This document shows, one piece after another, positions 45,775 through 54,588 of a DNA stretch of 64,000 bases. The stretch lies in NCBI RefSeq assembly GCF_041434935.1, contig NZ_CP107964.1, positions 1,364,001 through 1,428,000 on the forward strand, given 5' to 3'. The position numbers and the translations under genes were made by a program. This stretch comes from Kitasatospora sp. NBC_00374 (GTDB lineage Bacteria > Actinomycetota > Actinomycetes > Streptomycetales > Streptomycetaceae). The first letter of the stretch is position 1. Every line of letters starts with the position of its first letter. The notes under the pieces were generated by a model that worked only from the letters and a program-made list of their open reading frames with translations, ran no database searches and was not told the DNA's origin.

Positions 45775-47637
45775 CTACATCCGCAGGCGCAGGCGGCAGA
45801 CGACGGCGTCCGTGTGACGGCGCAGGGCACGGTCGATGACCGCGCCGCGCTGGTTCTGCAGGGCGCGCTGCCACAGCCGGGCGGGTTCGACCTCGGGGAT
45901 CAGGACGGTGATCCGGTCGAAAGCGTTCTCGGCGGCCAGTGCGTTGACGTACGCGGCGATCGGCGCGCCAAGTCTGCGGTGGCCGTCGGGGATCTCGACC
46001 AGGTCCACCCCGGGCCGCCAGAGCTCCCAGTCGCGGCGCAGCGCCTCGGCGGCCTGCCGGTCCTCGGCGTCGGGCTCGGCATGCACGACCGTGACCGCGC
46101 GTACCTCGTCGCCGAGCGAGAGGGCGGCGGACAGCGCCTCCCTGGTGAGCCGGGTGATCGCCCGCACGGGGACGACGACCAGGGAGCGCTGCTCAGTGAG
46201 CGGCCCGGGGGTCCGGCCGAGCTCCAGGCGGGTGCCGATGCGGCCATAGGTGCGATGGATGCGCTCGAAGAGCAGGACGAGCAGGGGCAGGGCCAGGCAG
46301 ATGCCCCAGGCGCCCTCGGTGAACTTGGTGCCGGTGACCACGAGGGTGGCGATGCCGGTCAGCAGGGCGCCGAACCCGTTGAGCAGGGCCTTTCCGCGCC
46401 AGCCGGCGCAGCGCGCCCGCTCCCAGTGCCTGACCATGCCGATCTGGCAGATCGTGAAGCCGACGAAGACGCCGATCGCGAAGAGCGGCACCAGGCTGTT
46501 CACGTCGCCGCCGGAGGCGACCAGCAGGACGGCGGAGACCCCGGCGAGGAAGAGCACACCGTGCCGGTGGACCTGGCGGTCGGCGCGAAGGGCGAAGACG
46601 TGCGGCAGGTGGTTGTCCCGGGCCAGCAGATGAAGCAGCACCGGCAGGCCGCCGAACGAGGTGTTGGCCGCCAGTGCGAGCAGCACCACCGTCGCGAACT
46701 GCACCAGGTAGAAGCCGAAGCCCTGCCCGAGCGAGGCGTCCGCGAGCTGGGCGAGAACCGTCACGCCCTCGACGGGCTGGAGGTGGAACCGTCCGATCAG
46801 CACCGCCAGGCCGATCAGCATCACGCCCAGCAGCGCCCCGAGCGCGACCTCGGTGCGCTGGGCCCGCCGGACCCCCGGCGTACGGAAGGAGGGCACGGCG
46901 TTGGCGATCGCCTCCACGCCGGTCAGCGCCGAGCAGCCCGAGGCGAAGGCCTTGAGCAGCAGCAGTGCCCCGACCGCGGTGGCGTTCCCCGCCAGCGCCG
47001 AGGCGTGCCCGGCGGCGGCCTCGGGGGACGCCGGCGCGTCCCGGAACAGGCCGACCACGATGATCGCCAGGATCGAGGCCACGAACACGGCGGTCGGCAC
47101 CATGAACCAGCGGGCCGACTCCGCGATGCCCCGCAGGTTCACCGCCGTGACCAGTGCCAGCACGCCCAGGCACAGCCACACCCGATCCCCGTACAGCCCC
47201 GGGAAGGCGGAGGTCAACGCCGCCACTCCGGCGGTCACCGACACCGCGACGTTCAGGATGTAGTCGATCACCAGCGAGGCCGCCGCGGCGAGCGCCGTCC
47301 GGCGGCCCAGGTGGGCCTTGGCGACCGCGTACGAGCCTCCGCCGTCCGGGAACGCCGCGATCACCTGCCGGTAGGAGGCGACCAGCACCGCGAGCAGCAC
47401 AGCGATCGCCACGGTCACCGGAAGCGTGAACCCGAGCCCGTAGCCACCGGCGGCGGCCAGCACCAGCACGATCGACTCCGGCCCGTACGCGACCGAGGCC
47501 ATCGCGTCCAGCGACAGCGCGGCCAGTCCGCCGAGTGCGGTCAGTCGGTGGCGTTCGTCCGCACGTCCGGTGCCGGGGGGCTCCGGCTCGGCGGTCGCCG
47601 GGGGTGTGGCGGACAGGGGGTCGGCAGTGCCGGTCAT
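45775..47637 (-). CDS. KimA-like APC-superfamily permease (putative K+ uptake)
   Basis: A 620-residue protein with about 12 membrane helices (residues 35-460) and a soluble C-terminal domain of about 150 residues, the size and layout of KimA, the high-affinity potassium importer of Bacillus. SLDAMASVAYGPESIV in helix 1 and FPDGGGSYAVAKAHLG match amino-acid/potassium APC permeases. The nearby kdp genes and a proposed KdpE box 80-116 bp upstream support a potassium role, though amino-acid transport is possible. The ATG at 47637 has GGAGG upstream; the longer frame to 47829 includes the palindrome and box and is not coding. Confidence 0.75.
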   Translation of the reverse strand: MTGTADPLSATPPATAEPEPPGTGRADERHRLTALGGLAALSLDAMASVAYGPESIVLVLAAAGGYGLGFTLPVTVAIAVLLAVLVASYRQVIAAFPDGGGSYAVAKAHLGRRTALAAAASLVIDYILNVAVSVTAGVAALTSAFPGLYGDRVWLCLGVLALVTAVNLRGIAESARWFMVPTAVFVASILAIIVVGLFRDAPASPEAAAGHASALAGNATAVGALLLLKAFASGCSALTGVEAIANAVPSFRTPGVRRAQRTEVALGALLGVMLIGLAVLIGRFHLQPVEGVTVLAQLADASLGQGFGFYLVQFATVVLLALAANTSFGGLPVLLHLLARDNHLPHVFALRADRQVHRHGVLFLAGVSAVLLVASGGDVNSLVPLFAIGVFVGFTICQIGMVRHWERARCAGWRGKALLNGFGALLTGIATLVVTGTKFTEGAWGICLALPLLVLLFERIHRTYGRIGTRLELGRTPGPLTEQRSLVVVPVRAITRLTREALSAALSLGDEVRAVTVVHAEPDAEDRQAAEALRRDWELWRPGVDLVEIPDGHRRLGAPIAAYVNALAAENAFDRITVLIPEVEPARLWQRALQNQRGAVIDRALRRHTDAVVCRLRLRM

Positions 47638-47716
47638 CGATGGCCTCCGCAGGTATCGGCAGTGGCTCGATCCTGCGGCGCGGCCGGACTCGCGCCGCTC
47701 GGCCCGAACGTGCTCC

Positions 47717-47753
47717 TGACGTCGACGGCTGCCTTCTTGACACGATCCTGACG
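47717..47753 (+). promoter_or_regulatory. Proposed KdpE box upstream of KimA-like gene
   Basis: Half-sites TGACG (47717), TGACA (47738) and TGACG (47749), at offsets 0, 21 and 32. These spacings equal three of the four half-site positions in the kdpFABC and membrane-protein boxes. The ATG of the minus-strand gene is at 47637. Confidence 0.55.
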
Positions 47754-47764
47754 CGGCGGGCATG

Positions 47765-47802
47765 CCGAGACCCCGGGAGTCTGCAGACTCCCGGGGTCTC
47801 GG
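47765..47802. other. Perfect 38-bp palindrome
   Basis: Every base from 47765 to 47802 pairs with its partner about the centre CTGCAG; the arms include GAGACCCCGGGAGT. There is no loop, so as RNA it would fold with a tight turn, and as DNA it could extrude a cruciform. It lies upstream of the KimA-like gene and 450 bp from the IS element. Terminator, operator or recombination scar are all possible. Confidence 0.6.
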
Positions 47803-48251
47803 GGTTGCGGCATCCGGCGCCGGTGGCACTCGGCGCCAGGTGGGTCTCAGGGTTCTACTGGCTCGCCTTGCGGCCGTGGTTGGCCTTCTTCACGGGACAT
47901 CATGTGCTGGGCGTGATGCCGGTGGAACTCGGCGTCCCGCTCCTCGTCACCATCGACGTCCACGACCACGACCACACCGTCGACGCCTCCTTGCGCCCCG
48001 GCCAGGGGCGGGTCACCGCCCGCGACACCACCGCTCCCGCCGAGCGCCGGCCTACGGCTCCTCCACCACCTCGCACGGCAGGCTGTGGCCCCTTCCCCCC
48101 GAACGGACCGGCATCTCCACCCCGGCTACGTCCTGCGGCCCGAGGACCGCGTGGTCCTGGCCACGAAGGCCATCGACTCCGAAGCGTAGGAAGTTCGTCA
48201 AGGACACCCGGTCGTCGGCTCGGCCACGGCGAGTCGAGCTCCGTCGACCAC
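47803..48251 (+). other. Probable decayed gene remnants left of the IS element
   Basis: No intact gene. Protein-like stretches appear in different frames, for example LGVPLLVTIDVHDHDHTVD and, at 48112-48189, HLHPGYVLRPEDRVVLATK followed by a stop. The latter looks like the end of a TrkA-C/RCK-type domain, which would fit a lost potassium-transport gene, but this is a weak resemblance. Confidence 0.3.
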
Positions 48252-48253
48252 TA

Positions 48254-49674
48254 GTGTCCTGCGCCGCAAGTGCCAAGCCTAAGTTCACTAGGGTTTTATG
48301 GTGCTCTGGGGGTGATTTTGGTGAGGTAGTCGGCGAGCGAGTTCAGGATCTCGTCGGCGGTCTTGGTCCAGGTGAAGGGCTTCGGGTCCTCGTTCCAGGT
48401 CTGGATCCAGGTGCGGATGTCGTTCTCGAGAGCCTGGATGGAGGTGTGGACGCCGCGGCGGATGAGCTTGTCGGTCAGCAGGCCGAACCAGCGCTCGACC
48501 TGGTTGATCCAGGAGGAGCCGGTCGGGGTGAAGTGGACGTGGAACCGGGGATGCCGGGCCAGCCATTTCTGGATCTCGGGGGTCTTGTGGGTGGCGTAGT
48601 TGTCGCATACCAGATGCACGTCGAGCTCGGTCGACACGGCCTTGTCTATCGTGATCAGGAACTTTTTGAACTCGATGGCGCGGTGGCGTCGGTGCAGAGC
48701 ACTGATGACGCTGCCGTCGGCAATGTTGAACGCGGCGAACAGGCTCGTGATGCCATGGCGCAGGTAGTCGTGGGTGCGACGCTCGGGCATGCCGGGCATC
48801 ATCGGCAGCACCGGCTGGGATCGGTCCAGCGCCTGGATCTGGCTTTTCTCGTCGACACAGAGCACCACCGCCCGCTCCGGCGGGTTGTGGTAGAGCCCGA
48901 CGACGTCGACGACCTTGTCCACGAACTGCGCGTCGGTGGAGAGCTTGAACGAATCCTGCAGGTGCGGCTTGAGGTCAAACTTCTGCCAGATGCGCCCGAT
49001 GGTGGACTTCGACAGGCCGGTACGTTCGGCCATCGAGGCGCGTGACCAGTGGGTGGCGTGCTTCGGTGTGGACTCCAAAGTCGCCGCCACGACATCCTCG
49101 ACCCTGTCGAGCAGGATCGAGGGTGGCCTGCCGGGGCGCGGTTCGTCGACCAGACCGTCCAGGCGGTCCTCGACGAACCGGGCCCGCCAACGGTTCACCG
49201 TCGCCTGGGCGGTGCCGAGTTCGACCGCGACCTGCTTGTTCGTGCCGCCCTCCGAGCATCGCAGCACGATCCTGGCCCGCAACGCGAGGGACTGGGCCGT
49301 CTTCGCCCGCCTCGCCCATCGGGTCAGTTCCTCCCGCTCCGACTCGGTGAGTACAAGTTCCGCCTTGCGGCGGCCGGGCCGTGGCTCGTCCGCAAGGCCC
49401 GCCAGTCGGTCAGCCGCGAAACGGGCCCGCCACTTGCGCACGGTCGCCACATTCACGCCCCTATCGGCCGCCACCCGCGTACTTGACACTCCGTCCGCGC
49501 AGGCCAGGACGATCCCGGCCCGCTCGGCGAGCCGGGCCCCCGCCCCGCCGGCCGCCCAGTGCGACAACTCAATGCGCTCCTTCGAGGAGAGCACAATCTC
49601 TACAGCCTTCGGACCTCGTTGCGACACGAAAAACAGACTACAGACTTATGACTGATATTTCCGGCGCAGGACAC
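48254..49674. mobile_element. IS630-type insertion sequence
   Basis: An element of about 1.42 kb with 13-bp perfect terminal inverted repeats (GTGTCCTGCGCCG at 48254-48266 and its complement at 49662-49674), flanked by TA on both sides (48252-48253 and 49675-49676), the target duplication expected of the IS630/Tc1 group. It carries one transposase gene on the minus strand. The right end lies 52 bp before the dnaE start codon. The intact ORF and matching ends suggest recent arrival. Confidence 0.88.
48296..49627 (-). CDS. IS630-family transposase with duplicated HTH region
   Basis: A 443-residue transposase. The DDE catalytic domain has LCVDEKSQIQALDRS (first Asp), LVCDNYATHKT (second Asp) and INQVERWFG (Glu). 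It is about 90 residues longer than the usual ~350. The excess is a second copy of the N-terminal helix-turn-helix module: the WRARF-x3-DRL-x-GL-x-DEPRPGR segment occurs at about residues 67-86 and again at about 148-167. The frame is continuous, so no programmed frameshift is needed. Confidence 0.92.
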   Translation of the reverse strand: MSQRGPKAVEIVLSSKERIELSHWAAGGAGARLAERAGIVLACADGVSSTRVAADRGVNVATVRKWRARFAADRLAGLADEPRPGRRKAELVLTESEREELTRWARRAKTAQSLALRARIVLRCSEGGTNKQVAVELGTAQATVNRWRARFVEDRLDGLVDEPRPGRPPSILLDRVEDVVAATLESTPKHATHWSRASMAERTGLSKSTIGRIWQKFDLKPHLQDSFKLSTDAQFVDKVVDVVGLYHNPPERAVVLCVDEKSQIQALDRSQPVLPMMPGMPERRTHDYLRHGITSLFAAFNIADGSVISALHRRHRAIEFKKFLITIDKAVSTELDVHLVCDNYATHKTPEIQKWLARHPRFHVHFTPTGSSWINQVERWFGLLTDKLIRRGVHTSIQALENDIRTWIQTWNEDPKPFTWTKTADEILNSLADYLTKITPRAP

Positions 49675-49726
49675 TAGGGTGGGGCACTTCTCTCCGGTCG
49701 CCAGATCCGCAAGGAGCCTCAGCGCA

Positions 49727-52700
49727 GTGTCAGACACCTTCGCCCACCTGCATGTTCACACCGAGTACTCGATGCTGGACGGGGCGGCAAAGAACGGCAA
49801 GCTGTTCGCGGAGGCCGAGCGGCAGGAGATGCCCGCGATCGCGATGAGCGACCACGGCAACATGTTCGGCGCGTACGAGTTCTTCCATGCCTCGGCCAGG
49901 ACCGGCGTGAAGCCGATCATCGGCATCGAGGCGTACGTCGCACCGGGCTCGCGCTTCGAGAAGAAGCAGGTCTTCTGGTCGCCCGGCGGCCAGCGCCCGT
50001 CCGGCGCGGACGGCGAGGGCGGCAAGGACGTCTCCGGCGGCGGCCGCTACACCCACATGACCATGTGGGCGCAGAACGCGACCGGTCTGCGCAACCTCTT
50101 CAAGCTCTCCTCGCTCGCGTCGATGGAGGGCTACTACATGAAGCCCCGGATGGACCGCGAGCTGATCGCCGCGAACGCGGCCGGCATCATCGCCACTACC
50201 GGCTGTCCCTCGGGCGAGGTGCAGACCCGGCTGCGCCTCGGGCAGTACGAGGAGGCGGTCAAGGCCGCCGGCGCGTACCAGGACATCTTCGGCCGGGAGA
50301 ACTACTTCCTGGAGCTGATGGACCACGGCCTGTCCATCGAGCGGGACGTCCGCCAGGACCTGTTGCGCCTGGCCGAGCAGCTGAACATCCCGCTGCTCGC
50401 GACCAACGACTCCCACTACGTGACCGCCGACCAGGCGGACGCGCACGACAGTCTGCTGTGCGTCGGCGTGGGCAAGAACAAGGACGACCCGAACCGCTTC
50501 AAGTTCCAGGGCACCGGCTACTACATCAAGACCGCGGCCGAGATGCGCGAGCTGTTCCGCGAGTTGCCGGAGGCCTGCGACAACACCCTGCTGATCGCCG
50601 AGCGGATCGAGTCGTACGAGGAGGTCTTCACCTACGTCGACCGGATGCCGCAGTTCGACGTGCCCGAGGGTGAGACCCAGGCGTCGTACCTGCGCAAGAA
50701 GATCGCCGCAGGCCTGAAGGTCCGGTACGGCGACAGCCCGAGCCAGGAGGTGCTGGACCGGATCGAGCTGGAGATGGGTGTCATCACCCCGATGGGGTTC
50801 GACGCGTACTTCCTCGTGGTCGCGGACATCTGCCAGTACGCACGGGACAACGGCATCCCGGTCGGTCCGGGCCGTGGCTCGGCGGCCGGTTCGATGGTCG
50901 CGTACCTCACCCGGATCACCGAGCTGGACCCGCTGGAGCACGACCTGCTGTTCGAGCGGTTCCTGAACCCCGAGCGCATCAACCCGCCGGACGTCGACAT
51001 CGACTTCGACGACCGCCAGCGTGACCAGATGGTGCGCTATGTCACCGACAAGTACGGCTCCGCGTACACCGCCCAGGTGAACACCTTCGGCACGATCAAG
51101 GCCAAGGCCGCCGTCAAGGACGCCAACCGCATCCTGGGCTACCCGTTCGCGATGGGCGACCGGATCACCAAGGCGATGCCGCCGGACGTGATGGGCAAGG
51201 GCGTCCCGCTGGCGGACCTGTTCGACGAGACCCACTCCCGCTACAACGAGGGCACCGAGATCCGGGCGCTCTACGACAACGAGTCCGACGTCAAGAAGAT
51301 CATCGACACCGGCCGGGGTATCGAGGGCCTGATCCGCGGCACCGGCGTGCACGCCGCCGCCGTCATCCTGTCCTCGACCCCGCTGCTCGACCTGATCCCG
51401 CTGCACAGGCGGGACAAGGACGGCGTGATCATCACCGGCTTCGACTACCCGTCGTGCGAAGCCATGGGCCTGATCAAGATGGACTTCCTGGGCCTGCGGA
51501 ACCTGGGCATCATCGACCACTGCATCAAGATCATCAAGGCCAACCGGGGCGCCGACGTCGACATCGAGAAGATCCCACTCGACGACCCGACCACCTACCA
51601 ACTCCTCGCCCGCGGCGACACCCTGGGCGTCTTCCAGCTCGACGGCGGCCCGATGCGCGCCCTGCTCCGCCTGATGAAGCCCACCGAGTTCGCCGACATC
51701 TCGGCCGTCAGCGCCCTCTACCGGCCCGGCCCGATGGGCATGAACTCGCACACCAACTACGCGCTCCGCAAGAACGGCCAGCAGGAGATCATCCCGATCC
51801 ATCCCGAGCTGGAAGCCCCGCTGAGCGAGGTCCTCGGCCCCACCTACGGCCTGATCGTCTACCAGGAGCAGGTGCAGCGAGCAGCGCAGGTGCTGGCCGG
51901 CTACAGCCTCGGCCAGGCCGACCTGCTCCGCCGCGCGATGGGCAAGAAGAAGAAGGAGGTCCTGGAGAAGGAGTTCATCCCGTTCCAGGCCGGCTGCCAC
52001 GAACGCGGCTACTCCGACGAGGCGATCAAGGCCGTGTGGGACGTCCTGGTGCCGTTCGCCGGCTACGCCTTCAACAAATCGCACTCCGCCGCCTACGGCC
52101 TGGTCTCCTACCAGACCGCCTATCTCAAGGCCAACTACCCGGCCGAGTACATGGCCGCTCTCCTGACCTCGGTGGCCGACGACAAGGACAAGATGGCCGT
52201 CTACCTGGCCGAGTGCCGCCAGATGGGCATCAAGATCCTCTCCCCGGACGTCAACGAGTCCGTGGTCGACTTCACCGCCGTCGGCAGCGACGTCCGCTTC
52301 GGCCTGAAGGCCGTCCGCAACGTCGGCGTGCCGGTCATCGAGTCGCTGGTGAGCACCCGCAAGGAGAAGGGAAAGTACACCTCCTTCGCGGACTTCCTCG
52401 ACAAGGTCGAACTGGTGGTCTGCAACAAGCGCACCGTCGACTCCCTCGTCAAGGCCGGCGCGTTCGACTCCCTCGGCCACACCCGTCTCTCCCTGAGCAC
52501 CGTGCACGAGAGCGCCATCGACGCCGTCACCGGCGTCAAGAAGCAGCAGGCGATCGGCCAGGACGACCTCTTCGGCGCCCTCGACACCGGCGACGGCGCC
52601 CCGGCAATCGGCCTGGACTTCCAACTCACCGACCGCGAATGGCCGCGCAAGCAACTGCTCAGCCTGGAACGGGAGATGCTCGGCCTGTACGTCTCCAGCC

Positions 52701-53281
52701 ACCCGCTCGACGGGGCCGAGCACATCCTCTCCCGCAACCGCGACACCTCGATCGCCGAACTCATGGGCTCCGGCCGCACCGAGGGCGAGGTCAGGCTCGC
52801 CGGCCTGATCACGGCGGTGGACCGCCGGATCAACAAGGCCGGCAACGCATGGGCCATCATCACGCTCGCCGACCGCGACGGCTCCGTCGAGGTCCTGTTC
52901 TTCCCCGCCACCTACAACCTGATGGCCGACCAGATGGTCGAGGACAACGTCATCTCGGCCAGGGGACGGCTCAACGAGCGCGACGGGTCCCTGAGCATCT
53001 TCGGCCAGGAGATCAGCACCCTCGACGTCTCCTCCGCCGAGCTCGGCACCAAGCCGCCCGTGCAGATCACCATCCCGGCCGGAAAGATCACCCCTGACCT
53101 GGTGGCCGAACTCAGGCGAGCCCTGCAGGACCACCCGGGAGACGTGCCGGTGCGCCTGCTCACGACCAACTGGGACAAGAACACCCTGTACGAGCTCGGC
53201 TTCCTGGTGAACCCGGACAACGGCCTCGCCTCGGACATCAAGACGCTGTTCGGCACCAACGCCTGGGCAGGAACGGTGTGA
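49727..53281 (+). CDS. dnaE: DNA polymerase III alpha subunit (DnaE1 type)
   Basis: A 1184-residue replicative polymerase. The PHP domain begins at once (HLHVHTEYSMLDGA); the palm contains PDVDIDFDD with the catalytic acidic residues near D424/D426, and VGPGRGSAAGS and RPGPMGMN are conserved. The C-terminus has a tandem HhH (about 830-900) and an OB fold (about 990-1075). All main motifs look intact. Neighbours are an IS and kdp genes rather than conserved core genes, so it may be an extra copy besides a housekeeping dnaE. The GTG at 49727 has AAGGAG at 49711-49716. Confidence 0.93.
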   Translation: MSDTFAHLHVHTEYSMLDGAAKNGKLFAEAERQEMPAIAMSDHGNMFGAYEFFHASARTGVKPIIGIEAYVAPGSRFEKKQVFWSPGGQRPSGADGEGGKDVSGGGRYTHMTMWAQNATGLRNLFKLSSLASMEGYYMKPRMDRELIAANAAGIIATTGCPSGEVQTRLRLGQYEEAVKAAGAYQDIFGRENYFLELMDHGLSIERDVRQDLLRLAEQLNIPLLATNDSHYVTADQADAHDSLLCVGVGKNKDDPNRFKFQGTGYYIKTAAEMRELFRELPEACDNTLLIAERIESYEEVFTYVDRMPQFDVPEGETQASYLRKKIAAGLKVRYGDSPSQEVLDRIELEMGVITPMGFDAYFLVVADICQYARDNGIPVGPGRGSAAGSMVAYLTRITELDPLEHDLLFERFLNPERINPPDVDIDFDDRQRDQMVRYVTDKYGSAYTAQVNTFGTIKAKAAVKDANRILGYPFAMGDRITKAMPPDVMGKGVPLADLFDETHSRYNEGTEIRALYDNESDVKKIIDTGRGIEGLIRGTGVHAAAVILSSTPLLDLIPLHRRDKDGVIITGFDYPSCEAMGLIKMDFLGLRNLGIIDHCIKIIKANRGADVDIEKIPLDDPTTYQLLARGDTLGVFQLDGGPMRALLRLMKPTEFADISAVSALYRPGPMGMNSHTNYALRKNGQQEIIPIHPELEAPLSEVLGPTYGLIVYQEQVQRAAQVLAGYSLGQADLLRRAMGKKKKEVLEKEFIPFQAGCHERGYSDEAIKAVWDVLVPFAGYAFNKSHSAAYGLVSYQTAYLKANYPAEYMAALLTSVADDKDKMAVYLAECRQMGIKILSPDVNESVVDFTAVGSDVRFGLKAVRNVGVPVIESLVSTRKEKGKYTSFADFLDKVELVVCNKRTVDSLVKAGAFDSLGHTRLSLSTVHESAIDAVTGVKKQQAIGQDDLFGALDTGDGAPAIGLDFQLTDREWPRKQLLSLEREMLGLYVSSHPLDGAEHILSRNRDTSIAELMGSGRTEGEVRLAGLITAVDRRINKAGNAWAIITLADRDGSVEVLFFPATYNLMADQMVEDNVISARGRLNERDGSLSIFGQEISTLDVSSAELGTKPPVQITIPAGKITPDLVAELRRALQDHPGDVPVRLLTTNWDKNTLYELGFLVNPDNGLASDIKTLFGTNAWAGTV

Positions 53282-53576
53282 CGGTCGACCGCACACCGGC
53301 TGTGCCGCCCGTCCGTGGACCGAGGACGACCGTCCTCCCCTCGCCCGACGTACACGGGACAGTGGGCCCAGCGCCGACGGTTGCCACGAAGCGGCCCCGC
53401 GTCGCGGCCTCCTCGCGGGCGGTGTGCTCGGGTTCGAGCGCCAGCGCGCGACCTCGACCTGGAAGAGGCCGGGCTGGGCAGCTCCTGAACCCCGGCGGCC
53501 TGCGGCACACCGCGTCGACGATCCGACGCGGGTCGTCCGCGTACGGGCGCGGGGCACCGCGCCCTGGGCCGCGCGT

Positions 53577-53911
53577 GGTGCGGGGGGCGCGCGGTCCGGG
53601 TGCCGGCGCTCTCGAACCCGGACTCGCCACCCCGGCGAGCCCGTCTGCCCCTGTTCGGTCGTGCTGCCTGAGACACCCGCTGTCATGACCGCCCGTCCCC
53701 TCCCCTTACCACTGGCCGCCGGAGCCGTCCTCGGTGCGAACGGCCGAGGTGTCGGGATCCGGCGTGATTCCGCACCGCGCTCCCCCACGAGGTAGGGCGG
53801 AATCGTTCCTCGTAGCTGACGCTGTGCCACGGAGCCGGGGACGAGACGTTCTCTGATGACCGACCCCTTGACGTCGTCTCCCCCGGTCTTGACGGATCAT
53901 TGGCGGCATCG
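53577..53911. repeat. Copy 2 of the duplicated segment, decayed 5' end of a membrane-protein gene
   Basis: Homologous to 43939-44255. The minus-strand ATG at 53684 starts MTAGVSGSTT, matching MTAGAQGRTT of the intact gene, but after about 36 codons similarity is lost and the frame becomes Arg-rich. So this is a promoter and N-terminus without the gene body. The rest of 53282-53576 shows no gene. Confidence 0.6.
53869..53905 (+). promoter_or_regulatory. Proposed KdpE box in the duplicated segment
   Basis: Half-sites TGACG (53869), TGACG (53890) and TGGCG (53901), at offsets 0, 21 and 32. It lies 9 bp beyond the kdpE stop codon (53914) and upstream of the decayed gene start at 53684, so it now controls nothing obvious. 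Confidence 0.5.
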
Positions 53912-53913
53912 GG

Positions 53914-54588
53914 TCATGGCTCGTAGCGGTAGCCGATGCCGGGTTCGGTGACCAGGTACCGGGGCCGGGTGTGGTCGGGTTCGAGCTTGCGGCGCAGGCC
54001 GGCGAAGTAGACGCGGAGGTAGTTGGAGTGCTCCTCCTGATCGGGTCCCCAGACCTCCTGGAGGATCTGGCGGCCCGGGATCAGGCGGCCGGGGCTGGCG
54101 AGCATCAGGGCGAGGATCCTCCACTCGGTGGGCGTCAGCCGCACGGGTCCGTTCGGCCCGGTGACCTGGGAGGCTGCGACATCCACCGTGTAGTCGCCGA
54201 TCACCACCTTGGGCGGTGGGAGCTCGCGGGCGGGGCGGCGTAGAACGGCGCGCAGGCGGGCGAAGAGCTCGTCCATACCGAAGGGCTTGGTGACGTAGTC
54301 GTCCGCACCGGCGTCGAGCGCCCGGACCTTGTCGGTCGCGTCGGCGCGTCCGGACAGGACGATGATCGGGACGGCACTCCAGGCACGCAGGCCGCGGATG
54401 ATGTCCATGCCGTCGAGGTCGGGCAGGCCGAGGTCGAGCAGGACGGCGTCGGGCGGCGTTCGGCTCGCCAGGTCGAGTGCTTCCTGCCCGGTGGCGGCGG
54501 TGAGCGCCGAGTACCGGCGGGCGTGCAGGTTGATCTTCAGCGCGCGCAGCATCTGGGGCTCGTCGTCGACGACCAGAATCCGGCTCAT
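53914..54588 (-). CDS. kdpE: Response regulator KdpE
   Basis: A 224-residue OmpR-family regulator: receiver domain with acidic pocket near residues 8-10 (VVDDEP), phospho-acceptor Asp52 (AVLLDLGLPDLDG) and Lys in YVTKPFGMDEL; winged-helix DNA-binding domain at about 130-224 (LTPTEWRILALMLASPGRLIPGRQIL, ending GIGYRYEP). It is phosphorylated by KdpD and activates kdpFABC when potassium is scarce. Its start overlaps the kdpD stop by 4 nt. A broken second copy is at 44291-44466. Confidence 0.95.
   Translation of the reverse strand: MSRILVVDDEPQMLRALKINLHARRYSALTAATGQEALDLASRTPPDAVLLDLGLPDLDGMDIIRGLRAWSAVPIIVLSGRADATDKVRALDAGADDYVTKPFGMDELFARLRAVLRRPARELPPPKVVIGDYTVDVAASQVTGPNGPVRLTPTEWRILALMLASPGRLIPGRQILQEVWGPDQEEHSNYLRVYFAGLRRKLEPDHTRPRYLVTEPGIGYRYEP

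Noticed and set aside
49730..53830. 1366-codon minus-strand frame opposite dnaE
   Set aside because: Antisense read-through across dnaE, with no start signal and low-complexity composition.
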